A DNA stretch of 64,000 bases from Chitinophagaceae bacterium (GCA_016713085.1 JADJPV010000001.1:2315001-2379000), one strand, 5' to 3'. Positions 35,811 through 45,553 are shown, counted from the first letter of the stretch. Made by a program: numbers and translations. Notes: generated by a model from the sequence alone, not told the origin.

Positions 35811-37376
35811 TTACCTCGCCACGTTTACAGCTCTTTTTTCCCTGATTACAGTAACCTTGATCTGGCCGGGATAAACCATTTCGGTTTGTATTTTCTGCGC
35901 CATTTCAAAGCTCAGTTTATCTGATTCAGCATCGGTTACTTTATCGGCCTCAACAATTACACGAAGTTCACGGCCAGCCTGGATGGCATAAGCCTTCTCA
36001 ACTCCGGGATAGGTCATAGCCAGACTTTCAAGATCCTTTATACGCTGCAGATACTGCTGCATGATCTCCCGACGGGCTCCCGGTCTTGCACCACTGATGG
36101 CATCACAAGCCTGAACAATTGGTGAGATTACATACTGCATCTCCATTTCATCGTGGTGGGCGCCGATAGCATTAACTACTGCCGGGTTTTCGCCATATTT
36201 TTCAGCAAGCTTGGCACCAAGCAAAGCATGGCTCAATTCAGTTTCTTCATCGGGCACCTTTCCAATATCATGTAACAAACCGGCACGTTTGGCCAGTTTT
36301 GGATTCAGTCCGAGTTCTGCAGCCATAATGGAACAGAGATTGGCTGTTTCACGGCTATGCATTAATAAATTCTGGCCATAAGATGAACGGAAACGCATAC
36401 GCCCTACCATCCTGATCAGTTCCTTATGTAAACCATGAATACCCAGTTCAATAACGGTACGTTCTCCGATTTCCATAACCTGTTCTTCCAGCTGACGCTT
36501 GGTTTTCTCAACGACTTCTTCAATACGTGCAGGGTGAATACGGCCATCTGCCACAAGGCGCTGTAAGCTCAATCGGGCAACTTCACGGCGAAGTGGATCA
36601 AATGAAGAAAGCAGGATTGCTTCGGGAGTATCATCAACAATCAGATCAACACCTGTTGCTGCTTCAATTGCACGAATGTTACGGCCTTCACGACCAATGA
36701 TCTGACCTTTAATCTCATCACTTTCCAGGTTAAATACAGTAACCGTATTTTCAATTGTTTGCTCAGCTGCTGTACGCTGAATCGACTGAATAACAATTTT
36801 GCGGGCTTCTTTATTTGCTTTCAGCTTAGCGTCCTCAATAATTTCCTGCTGCAAAACAAGGGCTCTTGTATGAGCTTCCTGTTTCAAACTTTCAATCAAT
36901 TGATTTTTTGCTTCCTCCGCACTGAGGCCGGCAATTTTTTCCAAGCGGCGGATATGTTCTTCCTGGTGTTTCTCCAGTTCTGTGCGTTTTAAATTTACCA
37001 CCTCTATCTGGCGATTGAGGTTTTCTTTGATTGCCTCGTTCTCCTTGAGCTGCTTATCAAGATTACCTTCTTTTTGGTTGATAGATTGCTCTTTTTGGCG
37101 GGCACGATTCTCTGTTTCGCCAATCTTGCGGTTACGTTCATTCACCTCTCTTTCATATTCTGATTTTAGTTGAACAAATTTCTCTTTGGCTTCCAGTTCC
37201 TTTTCCTTTCGGATCGTTTCTGATCTTAATTCCGCTTCTTTAATAATAGAATGCGCCTGTAAGTCTGCTTCTTCAACCTGTTTTTTTGTGTTTTTGGCGA
37301 AGGCAAATCGTCCCGCTAACACACCGATTATAAGTGCAGCAGCTCCGATTATGATGTATAAAATTGTGGGTTCCAT
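35811..37376 (-). CDS. rny: Ribonuclease Y
   Basis: A 521-residue membrane-anchored endoribonuclease starting mRNA decay. There is one N-terminal helix (ILYIIIGAAALIIGVLAGRF), a long coiled coil (about 30-200) and a KH domain (GQIIGREGRNIRAIEAATGVDLIVDDTPE). The HD domain has LLHDIGKVPDEETELSHALLG and GAHHDEME. The ending is as usual for RNase Y. It lies downstream of zapA with about 300 noncoding bases between. Confidence 0.95.
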   Translation of the reverse strand: MEPTILYIIIGAAALIIGVLAGRFAFAKNTKKQVEEADLQAHSIIKEAELRSETIRKEKELEAKEKFVQLKSEYEREVNERNRKIGETENRARQKEQSINQKEGNLDKQLKENEAIKENLNRQIEVVNLKRTELEKHQEEHIRRLEKIAGLSAEEAKNQLIESLKQEAHTRALVLQQEIIEDAKLKANKEARKIVIQSIQRTAAEQTIENTVTVFNLESDEIKGQIIGREGRNIRAIEAATGVDLIVDDTPEAILLSSFDPLRREVARLSLQRLVADGRIHPARIEEVVEKTKRQLEEQVMEIGERTVIELGIHGLHKELIRMVGRMRFRSSYGQNLLMHSRETANLCSIMAAELGLNPKLAKRAGLLHDIGKVPDEETELSHALLGAKLAEKYGENPAVVNAIGAHHDEMEMQYVISPIVQACDAISGARPGARREIMQQYLQRIKDLESLAMTYPGVEKAYAIQAGRELRVIVEADKVTDAESDKLSFEMAQKIQTEMVYPGQIKVTVIREKRAVNVAR

Positions 37377-37680
37377 TGTTTTTAACTGGTTTGTTTAATT
37401 CTGTCAGCAAATCGTTCCTCTCTATGGTATTGTTTCTGTTCATAGTGGGAATATGGTCGGCGAAATTACTAAAAATAAGCCACTTATGTTCATTAGGGAG
37501 GGAGAATAAGAAAGGTTTTGAAGCATTAATTTGACTGTAATAGTCTCAGTTTTAGTTTTGCCGCTCAAATTGGAGTTCCTGAAACAATTAAATCAGAACA
37601 TTTGTCTCAAAACAAAATTGAAGCAATGGTAATAGTAATTCTCATGACCGTGACTCAAAAAGAGCAAGGTTGATGACCAA
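37377..37680 (-). other. Noncoding gap between zapA and rny
   Basis: About 300 bases hold no credible gene. On the minus strand there are short hairpins (GTTGGTCATCAAC; ACTGAGACTATTACAGT). A small RNA such as 6S RNA, which sits next to zapA in many bacteria, is possible, but I could not recognise its fold. Confidence 0.3.
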
Positions 37681-37985
37681 CTATCGGGCAGGGTTCAATA
37701 ACTGGTCAATTTGCTGTTCCAGCTTTTTCAAGGCCTCAGCTGACTGGATTTCATCCCCTCAACCGTTACGTTTTTGTTTTCGGAGGTTACATGTGTAGCA
37801 TACCAGATCAATACCATAGCGATATAATCCTGCATGTCTTTCCCGGCAAAACTGCTTCTGAATTCCAGGATTTTATCATTGATGATTTTTACTGTTTTGC
37901 GCACATGTTCTTCATCTTCAGGGGTTACTTTGATGCGGTAACTCCTGTCGCCAATGATGATATTTACCGGAATTAATGTTTCCAT
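37681..37985 (-). CDS. zapA: Cell division protein ZapA (frame broken by one base)
   Basis: ZapA bundles FtsZ at the division ring. The N-terminal part is clear: VNIIIGDRSYRIKVTPEDEEHVRKTVKIINDKI, then QDYIAMVLIWYATHVTSENKNV. The first frame ends at EGMKSSQLRP. With one more C in the run CCCC (37755-37758 on the plus strand), the protein continues as EGDEIQSAEALKKLEQQIDQLL and stops at 37683, which restores the expected C-terminal coiled coil (about 100 residues). An indel error is likely. The next gene upstream encodes a ZapB-like coiled coil, which suits a division role. Confidence 0.8.
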
Positions 37986-38116
37986 AATTATGAAATATGA
38001 ATTTGATGCTCTATATTAGACTCCCCAAGTAAATTAAATCCATCTTCTTTTGTTTGACTGCTGATTTTTGAACTACCCCTGAGAACTGATATTTACCGAA
38101 ACCAAACCACAAAAAA

Positions 38117-38368
38117 ATGTTCGCAACAATCAAACCCCAGGTTTTCCTCGACTCGTTGACCCTGGAACTTTTCTCACCCCAAATTAACGGATTTAAAGCC
38201 GTATTGAAAGATGATAAAGGTTCTATTTGCCGAAGTATGGAAACAGACAGCCACCATCAAAATTCTTTAACATGGAATGGCTTAAATGATCTTCCGTACG
38301 GCGTTTATACCGTTGAACTGCAGAGTGGTAATGACGAAATGAAAGTAAGACTGGTAAAGAGAGTTTGA
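38117..38368 (+). CDS. Small hypothetical protein
   Basis: An 83-residue protein, MFATIKPQVFLDSLTLELFSPQ at the start and WNGLNDLPYGVYTVELQSGNDEMKVRLVKR at the end. The all-beta pattern with a closing GVYTVEL...KVRLVK resembles the C-terminal sorting domain of type IX secretion proteins, but there is no signal peptide or cargo domain. It may be an orphan domain or a small cytoplasmic beta protein. It is divergent from zapA and convergent with the coiled-coil gene. Confidence 0.55.
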   Translation: MFATIKPQVFLDSLTLELFSPQINGFKAVLKDDKGSICRSMETDSHHQNSLTWNGLNDLPYGVYTVELQSGNDEMKVRLVKRV

Positions 38369-38371
38369 CCT

Positions 38372-38659
38372 TTATTGGGTTAACATGGCAATACAGCGGT
38401 CGATTTCTTTAATAAAATGAGTCAGTTTTTTCTCCAGCTCCTTTTTCTCCTTATCATCTAATTGCTGTTGCGATGCTTTCAAAATGGCGTTCTGCATTTC
38501 CATTACTTCAAACTCCTGCTTTTGACCATAACTGTTCTCTTTCAGGGAGTCCAATTCCTGTTTCAGCTTCAGGTTTTCCTTTTCCAGTTGCTGATGCTTT
38601 TTTACCAACAGCTGCATTTTCTGCTGCAGGGTTTGAATATGTTGGTCAAGCAATGCCAC
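38372..38659 (-). CDS. Coiled-coil protein, ZapB-like
   Basis: A 95-residue protein that is almost entirely coiled coil (LQQKMQLLVKKHQQLEKENLKLKQELDSLKEN). It has the size and pattern of ZapB-type cell-division proteins. It lies between pheT and zapA on the same strand, so a division role is a reasonable inference, but coiled coils carry little specific signal. Confidence 0.6.
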   Translation of the reverse strand: MALLDQHIQTLQQKMQLLVKKHQQLEKENLKLKQELDSLKENSYGQKQEFEVMEMQNAILKASQQQLDDKEKKELEKKLTHFIKEIDRCIAMLTQ

Positions 38660-38686
38660 AATAAGCCGGTGTTTAATTAGTAAAAA

Positions 38687-41110
38687 TTATTTTCTGATCT
38701 CTGCTTCCATTTGCTTTTCCAGTGCCTGGATGAGCGTGCTTACCATTTTTTCGGTTTCATTGTCGGTCAAGGTTTTCTCATCATCCTGGAAAACCAAATT
38801 CAGTGCCATGGATTTTTTCCCTGCACCAATTTTTTCACTTTCAAATACATCAAACAGTGAAACAGATTTTAAACGGCTCACTTTTGCATTAAAGATTATT
38901 TTCTCCACTTCTGCATAGCTGATTGCTTTTGAAATAACAATCTCCAAACCTCTTTCCACAGCCGGGAAACGGGCAATCTCTTTATACTCCAGTTTGGTTG
39001 TTGATGCCAGTTTGGTTAAAACATTCCAGTTGATATCAGCAAAGTAAACAGGTTGTTTAATGTCGAACTGTTTTAATTGATTCGCATCTACAATACCAAT
39101 TTTTGCTACAATCTGCTTATTCGCTTTAAATTGAATTCCACTGCTGAAATCTCTTTCTGCACTGAATAATTCTGTTTGAGCATTCAGGCCGGCCTGCTGC
39201 AAAATTCCATTCACAACTGCTTTCAGGAAATAAATATCAGTTGCTGAAGCTTTTTGTTTCCAGGATGCTTCTGTATTACCGGAAGTATAAATGGCCAGGT
39301 GATCTGTTTCGAAATATTTACCCACTTCTGAAGTAGTATATGTTTTGCCAAACTCAAACAGCCGCAGATTATTATTTTTCCTATTCAGGTTAAATGAAAT
39401 GCACTGCAAACCTGTTTCCAGCATAGAAGGACGCATTACATTCAGCTCTGCACTCAGATTGTTGAGCATCTTAACAGTAGTTGCCAGTACCTCTTCACTG
39501 TACCATGCACTATTGGCGATGGAGTTGGTGAAGATTTCATGAAACCCTTGCCCGGCAAGACTGTTACTGATCTTTTCTTTATAAGCAAAAGGAGTAAAAT
39601 CGAGTTCTGTTGATGGAGAAATGGTGATGCTGCTTGGGATTTCTACATTATCCAGTCCATCGATCCGCATAATTTCTTCCGCCAGATCAGCCGGGAGTTC
39701 AATATCCGGTTTGCTGAATGGCGGAGATACCCACAATTCATCAATGGAATCTTTAACGATCTCAAAATTCAGTGATTCAAAAATCTTCTTTACTGTATCA
39801 GGATGATAATTCTTGCCACTGATTTTTTTCAGGTAATGATACTTGATAGCGATCTGTGGTTTTTGTTTTGGGTTTGGATAAACATCCACCAAATCACTTG
39901 CAATTTCACCACCGCCCAATTCTTTGATCAATAAAGCAGCACGTTTTAATACGTTTACTGTATTGCTGATATCAACACCTTTTTCAAATCTTGTAGCTGC
40001 ATCTGTACGTAGGTTATGACGGAAGGAAGTTTTACGTGTTGTAATGGGATTGAACCAGGCACTCTCCAGGAAAATATTTTTCGTTGTTTCTTTTACACCG
40101 CTTTTTGTTCCGCCAAATACACCTGCAATACACATGGCTTCTTCTTTATTGCAGATCATCAGGTCTTCGGCATTCAGTTTTCTTTCCTTTTCATCCAGTG
40201 TAAGAAAGGTTGTTCCTTCAGGAAGATTTTTTATAATTACTTCTGAACCTGTAATAGCATCTGCATCAAATGCATGAAGCGGCTGACCCGTTTCATGTAA
40301 AATGTAATTGGTAATGTCAACAATATTATTGATGGGTCTTAACCCGATTGCTTTCAATCGCTGCTTCATCCAGCCAGGACTTTCCTTCACGGTTATATTC
40401 GAAATACTCACACCCGCATACCGCTGACAAGCCTCTTTATTTTCAATCTTAACTGCAATGGGTAATGTTTTATTATCGGGTTTAAAGTTGTTGCTGAAAG
40501 GAGATTTCAGGTTGTATTGTTTCTTATCATGAAAATTGAGATAAGCAATTACATCTCTTGCAACACCCATATGGCTCATCGCATCCATATGGTTCGGGGT
40601 TAATCCAATTTCAATGATCCAGTCAGTATATGGTTTGAAATATTCAGCGGCGGGAATTCCGGGACGGAGTTCAGGCTTTAATACCATAATACCCGCATGA
40701 CTGTTGCCAAGTCCGATTTCATCTTCAGCACAGATCATCCCATGACTTTCAACGCCACGGATCTTTGCTTTTTTCATGGTTAATGGTTCACCACTTACTG
40801 GATAAATAGTTGTTCCAATTGTTGCAACCACTACTTTTTGACCAACTTCCACATTTGGAGCACCACAAACGATCTGCAAAGGTTCAGCAGCACCAACATT
40901 TACAGTGGTTAAGGTTAACTTATCAGCATCGGGATGTTTTTCGCAGCTGAGTACCTCACCAATCACCAATCCTTTTAATCCTCCTTTGATTTCCTCGTAT
41001 GGTTCCATACTTTCCACTTCAAGACCAATAGAAGTAAGAATGCGGCTTAAACGTTCTGGTTCAACATTCACCGGCAAATACTCATGCAGCCACTTATAAC
41101 TTATTGTCAT
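38687..41110 (-). CDS. pheT: Phenylalanyl-tRNA synthetase beta subunit
   Basis: An 807-residue subunit that with PheS charges tRNA-Phe. The N-terminal tRNA-binding OB fold (GEVLSCEKHPDADKLTLTTVNVG), the B3/B4 editing domain (GLRPINNIVDITNYILHETGQPLHAFDADAI), the B5 domain and the C-terminal anticodon-binding FDX-ACB domain (IARFPAVERGLEIVIS) are all present. ATG 41110 begins MTISYKWLHEYLP, the usual start; a longer reading adds 20 nonconserved residues. pheS is not in the window. Confidence 0.96.
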   Translation of the reverse strand: MTISYKWLHEYLPVNVEPERLSRILTSIGLEVESMEPYEEIKGGLKGLVIGEVLSCEKHPDADKLTLTTVNVGAAEPLQIVCGAPNVEVGQKVVVATIGTTIYPVSGEPLTMKKAKIRGVESHGMICAEDEIGLGNSHAGIMVLKPELRPGIPAAEYFKPYTDWIIEIGLTPNHMDAMSHMGVARDVIAYLNFHDKKQYNLKSPFSNNFKPDNKTLPIAVKIENKEACQRYAGVSISNITVKESPGWMKQRLKAIGLRPINNIVDITNYILHETGQPLHAFDADAITGSEVIIKNLPEGTTFLTLDEKERKLNAEDLMICNKEEAMCIAGVFGGTKSGVKETTKNIFLESAWFNPITTRKTSFRHNLRTDAATRFEKGVDISNTVNVLKRAALLIKELGGGEIASDLVDVYPNPKQKPQIAIKYHYLKKISGKNYHPDTVKKIFESLNFEIVKDSIDELWVSPPFSKPDIELPADLAEEIMRIDGLDNVEIPSSITISPSTELDFTPFAYKEKISNSLAGQGFHEIFTNSIANSAWYSEEVLATTVKMLNNLSAELNVMRPSMLETGLQCISFNLNRKNNNLRLFEFGKTYTTSEVGKYFETDHLAIYTSGNTEASWKQKASATDIYFLKAVVNGILQQAGLNAQTELFSAERDFSSGIQFKANKQIVAKIGIVDANQLKQFDIKQPVYFADINWNVLTKLASTTKLEYKEIARFPAVERGLEIVISKAISYAEVEKIIFNAKVSRLKSVSLFDVFESEKIGAGKKSMALNLVFQDDEKTLTDNETEKMVSTLIQALEKQMEAEIRK

Positions 41111-41140
41111 TCTGATTTTACTCTTTAATTCGGAAAGCTG

Positions 41141-41148
41141 CAAAGATA
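41141..41148 (-). promoter_or_regulatory. -7 box for pheT
   Basis: TATCTTTG on the minus strand, 30 bases before the pheT start. Confidence 0.55.
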
Positions 41149-41170
41149 ATTCATTGGATGCTTGAAGCAC

Positions 41171-41620
41171 AAAGGACTTTTCACTGCTTTTCTACAGGTG
41201 AAAACAGTAACTGTATTGAACAGGCGAAGATTCTTCAGAAAGGTGAGTTTTTCCTTTTTTTGCAAGTGTCTGGAAGCGGCAAAGCCTTACTGTGACTGCA
41301 TTGAGTGAACTGAAATAGGGCTGAAAACCGCTGAAACTTCATATTGTAATCTGAAGCATCCGGCAAAAAAAAAGTAGTAAAATCTTTCTGCACAACGGGT
41401 GTGCAAATACTTTGGGTTTGGGCGAAAAAATAAATTAAATTGAGGATAACAGGCTTGGTTTATGTGAATGAAGCGGAAAAAAAAGTGGATAACCCTGAAA
41501 TTACTGTTAATTGCAGTTGAAGAAATTAATGATTGGATTTGTTTTTGCTTGTATTGAATTCTCGATTACATTCGTCACCCTTGTTTCGGTAACAATTACA
41601 TAACAGATGATTTAGGCAGT
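41171..41620. other. Intergenic region between pheT and dnaB with DnaA-like sites
   Basis: No gene is seen. It holds an inverted repeat TGCACA-ACGGG-TGTGCA (41389-41405), an AT-rich stretch, and two near-matches to the DnaA box on the minus strand: TTATCCTCA (41441-41449) and TTATCCACT (41484-41492). This may be the control region of dnaB. Confidence 0.35.
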
Positions 41621-43226
41621 ATGGTTGTTTCGGAAAGGGCCCGAAATCAAAAACCTGCATTACTTACAACAATGGATCTTACTAACCTCAATAAAGAACG
41701 GAAAGCGAAAAGAAAACCTTCACTGGATCTTTCAACAATGGTGTATGGCAAAGTGCCGCCACAGGCGAAAGAACTGGAAGAAGCAGTACTTGGTGCAGTA
41801 ATGCTTGAAAAAAGTGCATTCGATACCGTTAGTGAAATTTTACGACCTGAATGTTTTTATGTAGATGCTCATCAGCGCATTTTCCGTGCCATGCAGGGAC
41901 TAACCACCAAAAGTTCACCAATTGATTTGCTGACAGTGGTGGAAGAACTGAAGTTAAAAGAAGAACTGGAAATGGTAGGTGGTGCATACTTTGTTACCCG
42001 TTTAACCAATACAGTTGTTTCTACTGCCAACATTGAAGCACATGCCAGGATCATTCTGCAAAAATTTCTGCAGCGTGAATTGATCCGCATCAGCGGTGAA
42101 ACCATTGGCGATGCTTACGAAGAAAGCACCGATGTATTTGATTTGCTCGATGATGCCGAAAGCAAGCTGTTTGAAATTACCAATAACTATCTCCGCAAAA
42201 ATTTTGATTCGTTTGATAATGTGCTGATCAAAACGATTCAGCGTATTGAAGACATGCGGAATAAAGATGAAGATGTAACGGGTGTTCCTACCGGTTTCCC
42301 TACAATGGATAAAGTAACTTACGGTTGGCAGCCAACGGATCTTGTGATTCTTGCGGCACGTCCTTCAGTTGGTAAAACGGCATTTGCGTTGAACCTTGCC
42401 CGTAATGCAGCATTGCATCCAACAAAACCAACGGGAGTTGCCTTCTTTTCATTAGAGATGAGTGCAGGACAATTGGTACAACGTATTCTTTCGGCTGAAA
42501 GTGAAATTATGCTGGAAAAAATTTCCCGTGGTAAACTGGAAGATCATGAAGTACAGCAATTGTATAAAAAAGGAATTGAACGCCTGGCAAAAGCACCGAT
42601 CTATATTGATGACAGTGCGGCATTGAACATTTTTTGAATTACGTGCCAAAGCCCGTCGCCTTGTAAACAAACACAATGTGGGGTTGATCCTGATCGATTA
42701 CCTGCAGTTGATGAGTGGAGCAGGAGGAAATAAAAATACCAACCGTGAACAGGAGATCAGTAATATTTCAAGAAACCTGAAAGGACTTGCAAAAGAGTTG
42801 GGTATTCCAATCATTGCTCTGTCTCAGTTAAGTCGTGAAGTGGAAAAAAGAAAAGATGGAAACAAGATGCCGCAGTTGAGTGATCTCCGTGAATCGGGTG
42901 CCATTGAACAGGATGCGGATATGGTTATGTTCCTGTACCGTCCGGAATATTATGATATCACTTCGAATGAATTTGGTGAAAGCAACCGTGGTGAAACCCA
43001 TGTACGTATTGCCAAGCACAGAAACGGTCAGCTGGAAACAATCAAACTTCGTGCATTGCTGCATATTCAAAAATTTGTGGAAGATGATTCATCTGATATG
43101 GGTGCTGGTGCATTGCCCGGCGGTGGAAACTGGAAACCGATTCCGCAGGATGATGGCCCGAAAGTATTTGTGCAGAAAGGAAGCAAGATGAATGATATGA
43201 ATTTTGATGAAGAAACTCCTTTTTAA
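41621..43226 (+). CDS. dnaB: Replicative DNA helicase DnaB (frame broken by one base)
   Basis: The hexameric helicase at the replication fork, about 534 residues when joined. The N-terminal domain has PPQAKELEEAVLGAVMLEKSAFD and the CFYVDAHQRIFRAM segment. The RecA-like domain has ILAARPSVGKTAFALNLARN (Walker A), GVAFFSLEMSAGQLVQR, LILIDYLQLMSG (Walker B), SQLSREVEKRKD and LRESGAIEQDADMVMFLYRPEYY. The frame breaks after DDSAALNIF at a run of six T (42630-42635); with five T it continues FELRAKARRLVNK. As dnaB is essential, a sequence error is far more likely than a pseudogene. ATG 41672 is an alternative start. Confidence 0.9.
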
Positions 43227-43247
43227 AAAATAATAATCAAATAGTTC

Positions 43248-43285
43248 ATGGAGAACGAATCTTAGATTTGTTCTCCATTTGTTTT
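43248..43285 (+). terminator. Terminator after dnaB
   Basis: ATGGAGAAC and GTTCTCCAT form a 9-bp stem followed by TTGTTTTT. The loop carries the -7 box of the next gene. Confidence 0.65.
43263..43270 (+). promoter_or_regulatory. -7 box for rsmE
   Basis: TAGATTTG, 16 bases before the rsmE ATG, inside the dnaB terminator hairpin. Confidence 0.45.
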
Positions 43286-43286
43286 T

Positions 43287-44021
43287 ATGGCCTATCCATT
43301 TTTTTATACCGGCGATTTAGATGCTTCATCAACTTTTGTAACATTGAATGAAGAAACATCAAAGCATGTGGTGCAGGTGCTGCGTATGCAAGAAGGTGAA
43401 GAATTAAATCTTACAAATGGGAAAGGAAATTTACTGACGGCTGAAATTACCAACGCTCATAAACGGAACTGCGCAGTAAGAGTGAAAGCAGCAAGCTATA
43501 AGCCGCAAACTGCAAAGAAAGTTTCCATTGCCATTTCCCTGGTAAAAAATGCCAGCCGCTTTGAATGGTTTTTAGAAAAGGCGACCGAGTTAGGTGTAAA
43601 CGAAATTATTCCTTTGCTCTGTGAACGTACAGAACGCCAGCATTTCCGTTATGATCGTATGAATGGAATATTAGTAAGCGCAATGCTGCAAAGCCAGCAG
43701 ACATGGTTGCCGTTGCTTCACGAGCCAACAAAACTTGATGATTATATCCGGCAGACAGCGGCATCAGAGGATACAGCTAAATTCATTGCACATTGTATTG
43801 ATGAAGACCGTCAATCATTATCAAAGATCCTGAGCGGAGTCGAAGGACAAATCAAATCATCTTCAAATCGTAGTATTCTTATTGGTCCCGAAGGTGATTT
43901 CACTCCAAATGAAATTGAACTGGCATTACAGCATCAGTTCATTCCTGTTACACTTGGTGAAACAAGATTACGGACAGAAACAGCAGGAGTTGCGGCGGCA
44001 GTATTACTTTGTATTCAGTAA
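43287..44021 (+). CDS. rsmE: 16S rRNA m3U1498 methyltransferase RsmE
   Basis: A 244-residue SPOUT methyltransferase that modifies U1498 in the decoding centre. The N-terminal PUA-like domain opens with HVVQVLRMQEGEELNL. LVKNASRFEWFLEKATELGVNEIIPL and the knot LIGPEGDFTPNEIELA with LGETRLRTETA are all RsmE-specific. It is separated from dnaB by a terminator/promoter pair. Confidence 0.94.
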   Translation: MAYPFFYTGDLDASSTFVTLNEETSKHVVQVLRMQEGEELNLTNGKGNLLTAEITNAHKRNCAVRVKAASYKPQTAKKVSIAISLVKNASRFEWFLEKATELGVNEIIPLLCERTERQHFRYDRMNGILVSAMLQSQQTWLPLLHEPTKLDDYIRQTAASEDTAKFIAHCIDEDRQSLSKILSGVEGQIKSSSNRSILIGPEGDFTPNEIELALQHQFIPVTLGETRLRTETAGVAAAVLLCIQ

Positions 44022-44086
44022 AATTATAGGGAGACAAATTTACTAACCGTGGATCGCACGGTTTAAAGCAGAACCGCAAACTGGAA

Positions 44087-44560
44087 TCAGTTTACAATTT
44101 TGTTGGCACAGCTGCTGCTGGCAAAAGCTTCAGGTTTGGCTTTGAATGCAAAGCCCATTCCCAGGATATAACCCATTGCTTCACGCAGGGCTTCGTTGCT
44201 TTTGAAATGCGGATTGGTGTTAATGTCGGCATGTACTTCCATGTCAACATCATACTCTGTAAACAGATCGCACAGTTCATACGCAATTTCAATGCTCCGG
44301 GCAACTTCCACCAGCATACGTTCCTTAATAGAATAACGCTGTTTTGTTTTTTCATTGTGAATAAACATAAAGCCGCCACGGCCTTCACGTAAGAAAACAA
44401 TTACTGTTGCAAATTCTGTTTCGCTTCCTTTTACCTGGCTGTCGGTACCAATGCAAACTTTTAAGCGAAACCCTTTTTCTGTTTCCCTGATAATGGCAGA
44501 GCGAACTTCATCTTTGATCGGAAGCCTGATTTGTTCGCCATTGAATCGTCTCCAGTTCAT
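44087..44560 (-). CDS. DUF458 / YkuK-like RNase H-fold protein
   Basis: A 157-residue protein with GTDSQVKGSETEFATVIVFLREGRGG and VHADINTNPHFKSNEALREAMGYILGMGFAFKAKPEAFASS, the pattern of the DUF458/YkuK family. An RNase H-like fold has been proposed for this family; the function is not established. ATG 44560 begins the conserved part. A longer reading of 72 extra residues includes low-complexity intergenic repeats (including a run of eight C) and is rejected. Confidence 0.75.
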   Translation of the reverse strand: MNWRRFNGEQIRLPIKDEVRSAIIRETEKGFRLKVCIGTDSQVKGSETEFATVIVFLREGRGGFMFIHNEKTKQRYSIKERMLVEVARSIEIAYELCDLFTEYDVDMEVHADINTNPHFKSNEALREAMGYILGMGFAFKAKPEAFASSSCANKIVN

Positions 44561-44772
44561 AAATTGAGGTTTTCCTAATTTACGAATATATTTCCGGTAC
44601 TGGCAAGAATGTACAGTTAAGTGTTTATTAACAGCTGGGGATAAGCGAAAAAAACGATTTGATATTTGAGGTTTGATGGTTTGAAGTTCCCGGCCCCCCC
44701 GGGTCTTCAGCTGAATTTGCTCAAATAATGACGGGGCACCTGCTAGTTCATATGAGCTGGAAATCTCAAATT

Positions 44773-45108
44773 TCAAACCGGCTGAATAATTTTTTGAACA
44801 TTGTTCTCAACAGCTAATTGACTCAGCTCTTCATTTTCAGCACCCGGATTAAAAATGATGCGTTTAGGTTTTAATGAAAGGATATAATCGTAGTAATCTT
44901 TTTGATGAACAGGATTGAGATAAAGTGTAACAGTATCCACTTCTTCAAGAGGGATTTTTTCTGTTTGAATATCAACATCAGAAACAATCCCCTTGTGACG
45001 GCCAATACCGACTACATCATGACCTTTTTTACGCAAACTGTTAATTGCAAGATAGCTGTACCGCTGCGGATTATCTGATGCACCAAGAACAAGGGTTTTC
45101 TTTTTCAT
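44773..45108 (-). CDS. CoA-binding protein, short C-terminus
   Basis: A 111-residue protein of the CoA_binding_2 family (YccU-like). The Rossmann-type start is LVLGASDNPQRYSYLAINSLRKKGHDVVGIG, followed by VDTVTLYLNPVHQ and PKRIIFNPGAENEEL. Homologues usually continue about 13 residues further with an EACTLV segment; here a stop follows KIIQPV and repeat-like sequence begins. It may be a natural truncation. The start codon lies four bases after a -7 box. Confidence 0.78.
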   Translation of the reverse strand: MKKKTLVLGASDNPQRYSYLAINSLRKKGHDVVGIGRHKGIVSDVDIQTEKIPLEEVDTVTLYLNPVHQKDYYDYILSLKPKRIIFNPGAENEELSQLAVENNVQKIIQPV

Positions 45109-45112
45109 ACAG

Positions 45113-45120
45113 CAAAGTTA
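45113..45120 (-). promoter_or_regulatory. -7 box for the CoA-binding protein gene
   Basis: TAACTTTG on the minus strand, four bases before the ATG, in the same spacing as copA. Confidence 0.5.
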
Positions 45121-45202
45121 AGAGTAAATGATACCATCAAAAATGAACGAAATTTGATCATGGAAGCAACCTGTATTGATTCGAATTTGAGGGTATAATG
45201 AA

Positions 45203-45553
45203 TCATTTCAAATGCACAAACTCTTTCAGTTTTACATATTGTAGTTCTCGCCAGCAGATATAGGTATAGAAGACTGCAAGAAAAGGGGAGGCATATAATA
45301 AAATATACAAACCAATACCGGAAGGAATCAGAGCCAGCAAAAACACCAGCCAGTGATAATACAAACGAAAACTTTTTTTGCCGGTATACCATCTTTTCAC
45401 TGCATGCAGGATCATGCTGAACAACTGTACAGCACCAACAGTATAATAGGCGATAAACAGCATGCCACCTTCACGGCTTATGAAATAACTGATGGCGAAG
45501 GCTGCTATCAGCAGAACATTTACATAAAATTCTATCAGCTTAAATGTTTTCAT
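45203..45553 (-). CDS. Small membrane protein, unknown
   Basis: A 116-residue protein with about four hydrophobic helices (FYVNVLLIAAFAISYFI, GGMLFIAYYTVGAVQLFSMI, WLVFLLALIPSGIGLYILLY and FLAVFYTYICW) and short charged loops. It is an inner membrane protein of unknown role. It is preceded by the GbsR regulator gene on the same strand. Confidence 0.65.
   Translation of the reverse strand: MKTFKLIEFYVNVLLIAAFAISYFISREGGMLFIAYYTVGAVQLFSMILHAVKRWYTGKKSFRLYYHWLVFLLALIPSGIGLYILLYASPFLAVFYTYICWRELQYVKLKEFVHLK

Noticed and set aside
41380..41500. Chromosomal replication origin
   Set aside because: Only two imperfect DnaA sites are present, with no cluster and no dnaA or other origin markers.
44561..44776. 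72-residue N-terminal extension of the DUF458 protein
   Set aside because: It translates repeat-like intergenic DNA with a run of eight C; the conserved part begins at ATG 44560.
45105..45392. Minus-strand open frame overlapping the small membrane protein
   Set aside because: It overlaps the better-supported membrane protein gene and extends over the promoter of the CoA-binding gene.
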